Part shown: positions 1 through 6,901 of the stretch, in pieces
How the letters are laid out: each line of letters begins with the position of its first letter
Numbering within the stretch: the stretch's first letter is position 1
From: Paenibacillus sp. oral taxon 786 str. D14
Lineage (GTDB): Bacteria; Bacillota; Bacilli; Paenibacillales; Paenibacillaceae
Direction: 5' to 3'
DNA: 10,739 bases
NCBI RefSeq assembly: GCF_000159955.1
Contig: NZ_GG695971.1
Coordinates: forward strand, 38,454 to 49,192
The notes under the pieces: model-generated
Told to the model about the DNA's origin: nothing
The model's input: the letters and a program-made list of their open reading frames with translations, nothing else
The model's database searches: none
Program-made: the position numbers and the translations under genes

Positions 1-1
1 A

Positions 2-559
2 GGTTTTGCTATGCCAACCTTCTGGTTCGGTATTCTTTTGCAACAATGGTTCTCGTTGGGCCTCGATTGGCTGCCTCTATCGGACATGCACTCTAGGGGG
101 AAAGAAGACAGTCTTGTCGACCTATTCATGCATCTGGTGCTTCCGGTCACCGTATTGTCGTTAGGTTTCCTTGCTTCTTATATTAAATATGCCCGCGCAA
201 GTATGTTGGAGGTCCTCGAAATGGATTACATCCGCACGGCTCGGGCGAAGGGTGTTAAGGAAAGAAAGGTCGTGTTCCGACACGCTTTACGTAATGCGCT
301 TATTCCGATCATCACCATTTTAGGACTGGATTTACCGCTGCTCGTCGGCGGCGCTGCTCTTACGGAGAACGTATTTAACTGGCCGGGGATGGGGCGCCTC
401 TATGTCGAGATGGCTACGGCGCGGGAATACTCCGTTCTAATGGCGATTACGATCGTTACTTCGGTTATGGTTATCCTCGGAAGCTTACTCGCGGATATTC
501 TGTATGCGATCGTAGACCCGCGGGTTAAATTGGGTGGAAAGGGGACGAAAGCAGCATGA
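2..559 (+). CDS. dppB: Peptide ABC transporter permease, DppB/OppB type (5' end cut off by window)
   Basis: Inner-membrane channel subunit of a peptide importer of the binding-protein-dependent type. The reading frame is open from base 2, so the gene begins outside the window. About 185 residues are present against a usual 305-340, so roughly the first 40% is missing. The ATG at 11 is internal, because the codons before it continue a normal transmembrane segment (GFAMPTFWFG). Numbering from that Met, the cytoplasmic EAA loop that contacts the ATPases is at about residues 70-95 (EMDYIRTARAKG, then a FRHALRNALIP stretch). It is followed by the family motif ENVFNWPGMGRL at about 120-130, a last membrane helix at about 142-165, and the usual end IVDPRVK. 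The stop overlaps the next start as ATGA. Family assignment is firm; the peptide substrate cannot be read from the sequence. Confidence 0.93.
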   Translation, partial: GFAMPTFWFGILLQQWFSLGLDWLPLSDMHSRGKEDSLVDLFMHLVLPVTVLSLGFLASYIKYARASMLEVLEMDYIRTARAKGVKERKVVFRHALRNALIPIITILGLDLPLLVGGAALTENVFNWPGMGRLYVEMATAREYSVLMAITIVTSVMVILGSLLADILYAIVDPRVKLGGKGTKAA

Positions 560-1572
560 GTGATCTAAAGGTGACGATATCGCCAGGAGCGTCTCCCAAC
601 GTGCCAACTCCTGAGCCAAATCATGCGCTGGACCCCCGAAACGCGGTAGATGCACTTTCTGCCAAGAAGCCGCTTGGTCCTTGGGGGTTATTATGGAGAA
701 AGTTTTCGCATAATCCCTACGCAATGACGGGATTAGTGTTGTTACTGATCTTTATTTTGGCTGCGATTTTTGCGCCTTGGCTTACCAAGTATGATCCGGC
801 AAAGATCGATTTGATGTACCCGAATCTGCCGGCAGGGACCGATGGGCATCTGTTGGGCACGGATGAATTAGGTCGTGACGTTTTCACAAGGCTGCTGTAC
901 AGTGCAAGAATTTCCTTATTAATTGGTTTTTCCGTCGCTTTGGCTTCGGTTGTGATCGGGTCGATTATCGGCGCGCTATCCGGCTATTTCGGCGGATGGG
1001 TCGATACGGTCTTCATGCGGATCGTCGACGTGATGAACTCGGTACCTACGTTGTTCCTGAACATCTTGGTACTCGCGATTTTCGGATCAGACATGAAATA
1101 TATGATTATGATATTGGCCTTCACCAGCTGGATGAGTATCGCACGGTTGGTGCGCGGGAACTTCCTTCAATTACGGGAAATGCAGTATGTTGAAGCCGCG
1201 CGTGCCATCGGGGTATCCAATACAGGCATTATTTTCCGTCATTTATTGCGAAACTCTACGTTTCCGATTATCGTGAACGCTACCTTGATGGTCGGTTCGG
1301 CGATTTTGAGCGAATCGGCGCTGTCTTACCTTGGCTTAGGCATCCAGCCGCCGGCGACAAGCTGGGGATTGATGTTAAGCAATGCGCAAGAATTTATGCT
1401 CGTTGATAAAATGCAGGCAGTTTATCCCGGCTTATGCATCTTGATCGTCGTTCTTGCGGTGAATTTCATCGGGGACGGCATCCGCGATGCGCTGGATCCA
1501 AGACAGAATCTGAATAAATCCCGGAGGAGGCTGGCAAAATGGCGGAGAAACTTCTCGAAATCCGGAAACTGA
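556..1572 (+). CDS. dppC: Peptide ABC transporter permease, DppC/OppC type
   Basis: Second channel subunit, which pairs with the upstream permease. It has 338 residues; the family usually runs 290-320. A proline-rich, probably disordered N-terminus (about 1-40) precedes an OppC N-terminal segment and first membrane helix (about 56-74). The family motif GTDELGRDVFTRLLYSARIS is at 101-120. The EAA loop is at about 208-232 (EMQYVEAARAIG, then FRHLLRN). The motif SALSYLGLGIQPP is at about 254-266, and the last helix at about 289-306 leads to the standard ending DGIRDALDPR (307-316). The start is the ATG overlapping the upstream stop, with AAGGGGA 10 nt before it. After DPR the frame continues for 22 residues, ending in a very basic tail, and overlaps the next gene by 34 bp, which is unusual. 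Translational coupling along the operon is likely. Confidence 0.95.
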   Translation: MSDLKVTISPGASPNVPTPEPNHALDPRNAVDALSAKKPLGPWGLLWRKFSHNPYAMTGLVLLLIFILAAIFAPWLTKYDPAKIDLMYPNLPAGTDGHLLGTDELGRDVFTRLLYSARISLLIGFSVALASVVIGSIIGALSGYFGGWVDTVFMRIVDVMNSVPTLFLNILVLAIFGSDMKYMIMILAFTSWMSIARLVRGNFLQLREMQYVEAARAIGVSNTGIIFRHLLRNSTFPIIVNATLMVGSAILSESALSYLGLGIQPPATSWGLMLSNAQEFMLVDKMQAVYPGLCILIVVLAVNFIGDGIRDALDPRQNLNKSRRRLAKWRRNFSKSGN

Positions 1573-2567
1573 CGGCGGGCTTCTTAACGGAAAATGGGGT
1601 CGTCAAAGCGACGGACCGGATCTCGTTATCCATAGACAAGGGACAGACGGTTTGCTTGGTTGGTGAATCGGGAAGCGGAAAGAGCGTCACCTCGCTCGCC
1701 ATCATGCGGCTGATCGATTACGCCGGCGGAACGATCATGGAGGGCAGCATTAAGTTTCGCGGTCAGGACTTAGCCGCTAAGAAACAGGAAGAGATGCGGC
1801 AGATTCGCGGCAACCAAATTGCGATGATCTTTCAGGACCCTATGTCAGCGTTAAACCCGGTATTTACGGTAGGGGACCAGATTGCCGAAAGCTTGCGGCT
1901 GCATCAGAACAAGAACGCCGATGAGGCTTGGAGCATGGCCGTTAACCTGCTGAAGCTCGTGGGGATTCCTGCCCCGGAAATTCGCGCTAAGCAATACCCG
2001 CACGAATTGTCGGGCGGGATGTGCCAACGGGTCGTCATTGCCATCGCCTTAGCCTGCAATCCGGAGCTGCTGATTGCCGACGAACCAACCACTGCGCTGG
2101 ATGTGACGGTACAGGCGCAAATCCTTGATTTGTTGCGGAAGCTGCAGGCCGAACTTGGCATGTCCATTCTGCTAATTACCCATGACATGGGCGTAGCTGC
2201 AGAAATGGCAGATCGGGTCGCTGTCATGTATGCGGGGGCGATCGTCGAGGAGGGGCCGGTGGAGGATATCTTTAATCAGCCTAGCCACCCGTACACTTCG
2301 GGGCTGCTTCAATCGATCCCGGGATTTGAAGGGGAACGGGGAGGCGAGCTGTACACGATCCAAGGGACGATACCGCCGATCGGTCAACTGCCTTCCGGCT
2401 GCCGGTTTCACCCCCGCTGCCCGCATGCGAAGGAGGTTTGCCGGCAGAAGGAACCACCGGAGTTTATGATCGGAGCAGACCACCGCGCTTCCTGTTGGCT
2501 CTATGAGGATAAGCCGGTAAGCAAAAGCGATGACCACAGCAGCAGAGATGAGGTGAAACCCGCATGA
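1539..2567 (+). CDS. dppD: Peptide ABC transporter ATP-binding protein, DppD/OppD type
   Basis: One of two cytoplasmic ATPases that power peptide uptake. It has 342 residues, a normal length. Motifs in order: Walker A GESGSGKS (42-49), Q-loop Gln99 in [14 protein letters not shown] signature LSGG (157-160), Walker B LLIADE with catalytic Glu182, D-loop ALD (186-188), switch His215 in ITHDMG. The C-terminal oligopeptide-transporter domain (about 235-320) has the HPYTSGLL motif and four cysteines (288, 294, 301, 319). In structurally studied DppD-type proteins, equivalent cysteines bind a [4Fe-4S] cluster, so a cluster is inferred here. The residue after LSGGM is Cys162, where Arg is usual; this position is not catalytic. 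The start at 1539 is supported by GGAGGAGG at 1523-1530, with an 8-nt spacing, and lies inside the upstream permease gene. The stop overlaps the next gene as ATGA. Confidence 0.96.
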   Translation: MAEKLLEIRKLTAGFLTENGVVKATDRISLSIDKGQTVCLVGESGSGKSVTSLAIMRLIDYAGGTIMEGSIKFRGQDLAAKKQEEMRQIRGNQIAMIFQDPMSALNPVFTVGDQIAESLRLHQNKNADEAWSMAVNLLKLVGIPAPEIRAKQYPHELSGGMCQRVVIAIALACNPELLIADEPTTALDVTVQAQILDLLRKLQAELGMSILLITHDMGVAAEMADRVAVMYAGAIVEEGPVEDIFNQPSHPYTSGLLQSIPGFEGERGGELYTIQGTIPPIGQLPSGCRFHPRCPHAKEVCRQKEPPEFMIGADHRASCWLYEDKPVSKSDDHSSRDEVKPA

Positions 2568-3604
2568 CGACAGAAACGGCGAATGTAGAAGTAAAGCGAC
2601 CGAGCGGTTTGAAGTCCGATGAGATTCTGGTAGATATCCGCGGGATTAAGAAGTATTTCCCGATTCATAAAGGCTTGCTCAGCCGGGTCGTTGGTCAAGT
2701 GAAAGCGGTAGATGACGTATCCTTAGCGATTCGAAAAGGGGAGACCTTCGGGCTCGTCGGAGAATCCGGCTGCGGTAAGTCAACGCTGGGACGTGTCATT
2801 CTTCGCTTGCAAGGAGCCACGGAAGGAGAAGTCATCTACCAGGGGCGGGACATTCATTCTTTACGGGGGCAAGAGCTGAGGAAGCTTCGGGAAGAGATGC
2901 AGATTATTTTCCAGGATCCGTTTGGTTCCTTAAACCCTCGTTTTCTAGTGAAGGATATCATCGGCGAGCCTTTACGTGTCCACCGCAACCTCACTGCCAA
3001 GCAAGTGGATGCTAGAGTTGTTGAACTGATGGAGCTGGTAGGGTTGGACGCCAGCCGGCGCAATCGCTATCCGCATGAATTTTCCGGCGGTCAGCGGCAA
3101 CGGATCGGTATTGCCCGGGCAATAGCGCTGAACCCGAAGTTTATCGTAGCGGATGAGGCGGTATCGGCGTTGGACGTGTCCGTGCAATCACAGGTAATTA
3201 ACCTGTTGATGAAGCTGCAGCGTGAGCTAGGATTGACGTTCCTCTTTATCGCCCACGGCCTGAACGTCGTTCGGCACATCTCCGATCGGGTCGGAGTCAT
3301 GTATTTGGGTAAGCTGGTAGAGGTCGGAGAGACGGAGACGTTATTCGCTTCGCCGCTGCATCCGTATACGGCTGCCTTACTGTCGGCCATTCCAAAGCCG
3401 GTGCCTGGGCAGAAGCGGGAACGGATTGTGCTGCAGGGGGATGTTCCTTCTCCGGCGAACCCGCCTTCCGGCTGCCGCTTCCACACCCGCTGTCCGTTTG
3501 CCCAGGAGCAATGCTCCAAGGTGGAACCGCCATTGATTGAGGCGGCTCCCGGACGTCAGGTGGCTTGTCATTTCCCGCTGCAACCGGGGACCGTATTGGC
3601 CTAA
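2564..3604 (+). CDS. dppF: Peptide ABC transporter ATP-binding protein, DppF/OppF type
   Basis: Second ATPase of the importer, expected to form a heterodimer with the upstream DppD-type subunit. It has 346 residues. Motifs: Walker A GESGCGKS (66-73), Q-loop Gln117 in [11 protein letters not shown], signature FSGGQRQR (173-180), Walker B IVADE with catalytic Glu198, D-loop ALD (202-204), switch His231. The C-terminal domain has [12 protein letters not shown] (266-277) and four cysteines (304, 310, 317, 335) that could bind an Fe-S cluster as in related proteins. Two residues differ from the common family consensus: Ala199 in DEAVSALD, where Pro is usual, and Gly232 in IAHGL, where Asp is usual. 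The catalytic Glu and His are kept, so it should still hydrolyse ATP. The start is the ATG overlapping the upstream stop, with AGGTGA 7 nt before it. It is the last gene of the operon, followed by a terminator. Confidence 0.96.
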   Translation: MTTETANVEVKRPSGLKSDEILVDIRGIKKYFPIHKGLLSRVVGQVKAVDDVSLAIRKGETFGLVGESGCGKSTLGRVILRLQGATEGEVIYQGRDIHSLRGQELRKLREEMQIIFQDPFGSLNPRFLVKDIIGEPLRVHRNLTAKQVDARVVELMELVGLDASRRNRYPHEFSGGQRQRIGIARAIALNPKFIVADEAVSALDVSVQSQVINLLMKLQRELGLTFLFIAHGLNVVRHISDRVGVMYLGKLVEVGETETLFASPLHPYTAALLSAIPKPVPGQKRERIVLQGDVPSPANPPSGCRFHTRCPFAQEQCSKVEPPLIEAAPGRQVACHFPLQPGTVLA

Positions 3605-3647
3605 ACAGACGCCTTCTCGTAAGCAAAATATGCTGGTTGATTACGGC

Positions 3648-3689
3648 AGAGGCCCGATCTCCGGAAGGAGCGGGCCTCTCTTCTCTTTT
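3648..3689 (+). terminator. Rho-independent terminator of the peptide transporter operon
   Basis: A perfect 9-bp stem AGAGGCCCG/CGGGCCTCT (3648-3656 with 3671-3679) is extended by a 4-bp CTCC/GGAG stem across a 2-nt bulge, with a GGAA tetraloop. A pyrimidine-rich tail ending in TTTT follows. It lies 43 nt after the stop of the last transporter gene and separates it from the next promoter. Confidence 0.9.
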
Positions 3690-3739
3690 CATCCCAAGCT
3701 TCATTGGTTGGTTGACCAGCATCTGCATATGCCGCATTG

Positions 3740-3769
3740 TTGTACCCGATTTCCCCGATGTGTTATAGT
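3740..3769 (+). promoter_or_regulatory. Probable sigma-A promoter for the LCP gene
   Basis: The extended -10 element TGTTATAGT (3761-3769) lies 18 bp downstream of a -35-like TTGTAC (3740-3745). The predicted transcript start is near 3776, about 113 nt before the preferred start codon. The whole gap 3605-3888 (284 bp) holds only the upstream terminator, this promoter and an untranslated leader. No riboswitch-like fold was recognised in the leader by eye. Confidence 0.6.
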
Positions 3770-3888
3770 ACAAAGCGGTAGAGTTGTTTTGAAGAATGCT
3801 AGACAAGAGAAGCGCGAATGAGCAGAAACGTAGTGCAATTGCAGATAGAGAAGGAAATCAACTAGATTGGCGATGGAGGCGTAAAATC

Positions 3889-4977
3889 ATGATCGAACGT
3901 CGAAGTAGGCAGAAGATGAAATCAAAGAATAAACGCAAGAAAATCGCATGGATTGTGCTCATAATCCTGTTGGTGGCGGGAGCAGGGGGATATTTGTTCC
4001 GCAAACCGCTTGCTGTGATGGCCTTTGACTTGTTCTTGTCAGGCAAAGTCGAGGAGACGTTGGAACGCTCGTATTCCCCGCTGGAAGGGGAAGAGACCCG
4101 TCCGGTGGAGCCGGCGGAAGAGAAGATGAAGCCGTTCAGCACCCTGCTGCTGGGCGTGGATCAACGGAATAACGAGCCTGCCCGTTCCGATACGATGATC
4201 TATGCGGTGGTGCGCCCGGAGGATGCCAAGGTGTTGTTGATTTCTATTCCGCGCGATACCTACACCGAGATCGTTGGCAAGGGTGATGAAGACAAGATTA
4301 ATCATGCGTATGCTTTTGGCGGGGAGAAGATGGCTAAGGATACGGTGGAGAATTTCATCGGCTATCCGGTTGATTACTATGCGGCTGTTAACTTCCAAGG
4401 GGTGCGTGACATTGTGGACGCGCTGGGCGGCGTAGAGCTGCCGATTACCAAGGATATCGTGAATAAACAAGCGGATCATGAGAAGTTTACGATTAAGGCG
4501 AATAAACCGTTGTACGACGGTACGGAGGCGCTCAACTTCGTACGTTACCGCGAAGACAGTGATTTTAACCGAACGAAACGGCATCAGGTGTTTCTGAATG
4601 CCATGGTTAATCGGATGTTAAAGCTGAACCAAGTGACAAAAATCCCTGAATTAATCAACCTGATGGGTGATAATTTTAAGACCGACCTGCCGCCTAGCCA
4701 AATTATCGAATTGTCCAAGAAGGTCCTGTTGGGAGATGCTTCTCCGCAAATTAGCGGCTTTACGATTATGGGCGAAGGCATGCGGATCAATGGGGTTTAT
4801 TATGATAAAGCGAATGAAGAGGATGTCGATTTCGCCAAAGAGATGATCGACAACTGGCTAAACCCGGATACGGAGGCATCCGATTTGATTCTGCCGGAAT
4901 CCCGTGATGCGGAGAAGGCGGATACGGAGCAAAACGGCGATCAAGGAACGGCGGCAAACACGAGCAAGAATGAGTGA
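3889..4977 (+). CDS. LytR-CpsA-Psr (LCP) family cell-wall polymer ligase
   Basis: LCP enzymes transfer undecaprenyl-pyrophosphate-linked glycopolymers, such as wall teichoic or teichuronic acids, onto peptidoglycan at the outer face of the membrane. From the ATG at 3889 the protein has 362 residues: a short basic cytoplasmic tail (1-19, RRSRQK...KNKRKK), one membrane helix (about 20-36), a linker, then the LCP domain (about 80-240). Diagnostic motifs are LLLGVDQR (86-93), RSDTM (99-103, binds Mg and pyrophosphate), SIPRDT (119-124), KINHAY (136-141), DALGGVEL (177-184) and NFVRYREDSDFNRTKRHQ (216-233) with its conserved Arg residues. The tail (about 335-362) is acidic and probably disordered. 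The start was chosen for GGAGG at 3875-3879, 9 nt upstream; the frame is open to an in-frame ATG at 3796, which lacks a good ribosome site. It is probably monocistronic. Which polymer it attaches cannot be told. Confidence 0.93.
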   Translation: MIERRSRQKMKSKNKRKKIAWIVLIILLVAGAGGYLFRKPLAVMAFDLFLSGKVEETLERSYSPLEGEETRPVEPAEEKMKPFSTLLLGVDQRNNEPARSDTMIYAVVRPEDAKVLLISIPRDTYTEIVGKGDEDKINHAYAFGGEKMAKDTVENFIGYPVDYYAAVNFQGVRDIVDALGGVELPITKDIVNKQADHEKFTIKANKPLYDGTEALNFVRYREDSDFNRTKRHQVFLNAMVNRMLKLNQVTKIPELINLMGDNFKTDLPPSQIIELSKKVLLGDASPQISGFTIMGEGMRINGVYYDKANEEDVDFAKEMIDNWLNPDTEASDLILPESRDAEKADTEQNGDQGTAANTSKNE

Positions 4978-5031
4978 TCGTGGGGCATCATACCTTAGAT
5001 TATAGTGTTAATATACCCTGATTTCAGACCT

Positions 5032-5060
5032 CGGCAGTCCGGTGTTCCGGCTGCCGCTTT
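5032..5060 (+). terminator. Possible weak terminator or leader hairpin after the LCP gene
   Basis: CGGCAG (5032-5037) pairs with CTGCCG (5051-5056), and CCGG pairs with CCGG inside, with one bulged T and a TGTT loop. Only CTTT follows, so as an intrinsic terminator it is weak. It lies 54 nt after the LCP stop and about 90 nt before the CBS gene. The rest of this 169-nt gap holds a TATAGT at 5001-5006 without a matching -35 box, so no promoter for the CBS gene is firmly supported; it may be cotranscribed with the LCP gene. Confidence 0.35.
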
Positions 5061-5146
5061 CATGCCGCCGGCTCTGGAACAACTTCGGTTTCGAAACGTA
5101 TCCATTAGGGGAGTCTGAATGAAAGGATGAGGAGGATTTCGTTCTC

Positions 5147-5572
5147 ATGAATATAGCGTTTTTTCTACTTCCGAAAAATGACGTGGTCACCATGACGCTG
5201 GATTCCACGTTACGGCAGACGCTGGAGCGCATGGAGTATCACCGTTATACGGCCGTGCCAATCATCGATCACGATGGGGTGTACGTCGGTACGGTAACGG
5301 AAGGCGATTTGTTATGGCACATGAAAAATTCGAACGGCAAGATTAATTTTGAGACCGCTTCAAAGTTTCTCCTGAAGGACGTGCCGCTGAAGATGGACAT
5401 CAAGCCGGTGCGGATTGATGCCGATATGGAGGATTTGATTAATCTTGCGAAGGTGCAGAACTTCGTACCGGTCGTCGATGACCGGTGCCGGTTTATTGGG
5501 ATCGTGCGGCGCAGTCAGATCATCGAATATTGCGAGAAGTTCGTGACCCGCAATACGGCACAAACCCAATAA
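5147..5572 (+). CDS. Stand-alone CBS-domain-pair protein
   Basis: A small cytosolic protein (141 residues) made almost entirely of two CBS motifs (a Bateman module), about 7-62 and 78-132. Visible CBS signatures are YTAVPIIDHDGVYVGTVTEGDLL-type strands at 34-56 and FVPVVDDRCRFIGIVRRSQII-type strands at 106-126 (both partly paraphrased here by position). CBS1 keeps the Thr51-x-x-Asp54 pair that often contacts the ribose of a bound adenine nucleotide; CBS2 has Arg-Arg-Ser-Gln at that place and lacks the Asp. No enzyme or DNA-binding domain is attached, so a sensor or partner-regulator role is inferred, in the manner of other small CBS proteins of Firmicutes. The ligand is unknown. The start at 5147 has GGAGG at 5131-5135, 11 nt upstream. 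It precedes the operon that contains the c-di-AMP phosphodiesterase gene. Confidence 0.85.
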   Translation: MNIAFFLLPKNDVVTMTLDSTLRQTLERMEYHRYTAVPIIDHDGVYVGTVTEGDLLWHMKNSNGKINFETASKFLLKDVPLKMDIKPVRIDADMEDLINLAKVQNFVPVVDDRCRFIGIVRRSQIIEYCEKFVTRNTAQTQ

Positions 5573-5590
5573 ATCCTAAAGGTTTGCGTC

Positions 5591-5618
5591 TTTTGTGGCG
5601 TTTGCTATATGCTATAAT
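5591..5618 (+). promoter_or_regulatory. Probable extended -10 promoter of the mazG-like/gdpP/rplI/dnaB operon
   Basis: A perfect TATAAT (5613-5618) is preceded by TG at the extended -10 position (TGCTATAAT, 5610-5618). The best -35 match is poor (TTTTGT at 5591-5596, 16-bp spacer), which is tolerated by extended -10 promoters. The predicted transcript start is near 5625, giving a leader of only about 30 nt. No other convincing promoter or terminator was seen between here and the end of dnaB. Confidence 0.65.
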
Positions 5619-5660
5619 GAAGAATAAAGCTTTTTTCGGGGAGGGTCGAAGCTGTCCGCG

Positions 5661-5963
5661 ATGCAAAGGGAAATGGATGTAGCCAAACGTGCCAAAGTGA
5701 TTGAATGGCTCAAAACGGAAGTAGTCGATCACGTATCCCGTTTGTTTAAAGCATTATGGGAAGGCAGCACGACACGGGTAACGGACAGTCTTGCCAGCCT
5801 GATCGTCAGCAGTTATATTTTGGGGCGGAGACTAGGTGTTTCCTATCGGGATATGGATGACAGCATCTTGGAGAAACTGAGAAAACATAAGCAGGAGGGT
5901 CACCAGCTCGAGGATTGGTATCAAGATATTTCTACCCTGGAAGAACATATGTCTAAGAGGTGA
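5661..5963 (+). CDS. MazG-like family protein (short, all-helical)
   Basis: A 100-residue protein resembling the MazG-like family found beside DUF2232 and gdpP genes in Paenibacillus-type genomes. True MazG proteins are nucleoside triphosphate pyrophosphohydrolases with paired acidic Mg ligands (E-x2-E and E-x3-D types) on two helices. Here the first helix keeps Glu20-x-x-Asp23. By eye alignment through the LGV turn (58-60), the second helix gives DSLAS (42-46), with Ser where the Asp and one Glu should be, so catalysis is doubtful. The C-terminal part (60-97) is charged and helical. The ATG at 5661 is 15 nt from the ribosome site GGGGAGGG (5638-5645), which is long. An in-frame CTG at 5652 would sit 6 nt away and add three residues. 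Its stop lies 6 nt before the next start, so it is the first gene of a tight operon. Function unknown. Confidence 0.8.
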   Translation: MQREMDVAKRAKVIEWLKTEVVDHVSRLFKALWEGSTTRVTDSLASLIVSSYILGRRLGVSYRDMDDSILEKLRKHKQEGHQLEDWYQDISTLEEHMSKR

Positions 5964-5969
5964 ACCCAT

Positions 5970-6890
5970 TTGAAGTTACGCTGGACATCGGTGGCCTGGA
6001 GCGCCGCATATTTGCTGCTTCTGTTGTCACTTGCAACTCCGCTGACCGTGATCACGATGTTTTTTCTGATCGTGCCGGGCATTTTGCTGTATACGACCTT
6101 GTCAACAAGAGTGTTTCTTGTGCACGTGGCGGCGGTCTGGCTGGCGGTTGCGTTGATCTTCGGCCCGCTGATCTTGCTGCAGGCCGTCTATTTTATCATT
6201 CCTTCGATCGTGATGGGCTATTTATATAAGAAAAGAAGCCCGGCGTTCCGCACGGTCATGGCGGGAGCCGGCACCATTTTGCTGGAATTTTTGCTGGTTC
6301 TGCTGATCAGCACAGTCTTCTTCGACTTTAATCTGGCTAACGCGATTGAGGACCTGGTGAATGCGGCCATGGCTCCGTTCACGAATGTCGCCGATAGCTC
6401 GCTGACCGGCACCATTGTCTGGTCGCCGGAGATGAGCCAGCAATTCTCCAGCCTGACGGTGCGGATGATTCCCTTTACGATGATCGTCTGCTCGTTGCTT
6501 ATGGCTGCGGTAGCCCATGCGATCTCCCGGCCTACGTTGTCCAGCTTGGGTCATGCGGTGCCGAAGCTGCCGCCGATCCGCGATTGGCGGCTGCCGCGTT
6601 CGCTGATTTGGTACTATTTGATCGGCGTGTTGCTGCAGTGGTTTGGCGGAGACGCGGTAAGCCAAGGATTCCTGGGCACGATTGTGCTGAATCTGATGCC
6701 GCTGCTGCAATTTCTCTTTATGGTGCAAACGGCAAGCTTCTTCTTCTTTGCCGCCTATCATCGCAAGTGGAATCCGGTGATTCCGATTCTGCTCATTGTA
6801 GCGCTGTTGTTTATTCCGCCGCTTCGAATCGTGGGGATTTTGGACATTGCATTCCCGCTGCGGGATATGATTACGAGACCAAGACGATAG
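5970..6890 (+). CDS. yybS: DUF2232 multi-pass membrane protein, YybS-like
   Basis: An integral membrane protein of 306 residues. Hydrophobic stretches suggest about eight or nine helices: roughly 9-26, 28-45, 49-70, 71-86, 97-118, 163-184, 212-228, 234-262 and 268-288. A polar loop at 119-160 and a Pro/Arg-rich loop at 186-210 separate the two halves. The identification rests on this topology and on its place immediately upstream of gdpP and rplI, as for B. subtilis yybS. DUF2232 proteins have been compared with transporter-like membrane families, but no function is settled, and I assign none. The start is TTG at 5970, supported by GAGGTG at 5957-5962 with a 7-nt spacing; that ribosome site overlaps the stop of the MazG-like gene, suggesting coupled translation. 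Confidence 0.88.
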   Translation: MKLRWTSVAWSAAYLLLLLSLATPLTVITMFFLIVPGILLYTTLSTRVFLVHVAAVWLAVALIFGPLILLQAVYFIIPSIVMGYLYKKRSPAFRTVMAGAGTILLEFLLVLLISTVFFDFNLANAIEDLVNAAMAPFTNVADSSLTGTIVWSPEMSQQFSSLTVRMIPFTMIVCSLLMAAVAHAISRPTLSSLGHAVPKLPPIRDWRLPRSLIWYYLIGVLLQWFGGDAVSQGFLGTIVLNLMPLLQFLFMVQTASFFFFAAYHRKWNPVIPILLIVALLFIPPLRIVGILDIAFPLRDMITRPRR

Positions 6891-6901
6891 GGTGAGAAGG
6901 C

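Noticed and set aside
2019..2024. Cys162 after LSGGM in the DppD-type ATPase, considered as a disabling change
   Set aside because: The LSGG core, Walker motifs, catalytic Glu and switch His are intact, and this signature position varies between ABC proteins; it could also be a single-base C-to-T variant with little effect.
3630..3723. Inverted 8-bp pair ATGCTGGT (3630-3637) and ACCAGCAT (3716-3723) flanking the transporter terminator
   Set aside because: It is short, the matches do not extend outward, and there is no insertion-sequence or attachment-site context; chance is the simplest explanation.
4039..4584. Open frame (181 codons) on the - strand opposite the LCP gene
   Set aside because: It overlaps the conserved LCP domain coding region and has no recognisable domain, so it is a shadow frame.
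5088..5097. Perfect 10-bp palindrome GTTTCGAAAC upstream of the CBS gene, considered as an operator
   Set aside because: A single 10-bp palindrome is expected by chance fairly often in about 170 bp, there is no second copy, and no firm promoter overlaps it.
5960..6229. Overlapping + strand frame from the GTG at 5960
   Set aside because: It is out of frame with the DUF2232 protein, shows no family features, and the ribosome site fits the TTG start at 5970 instead.
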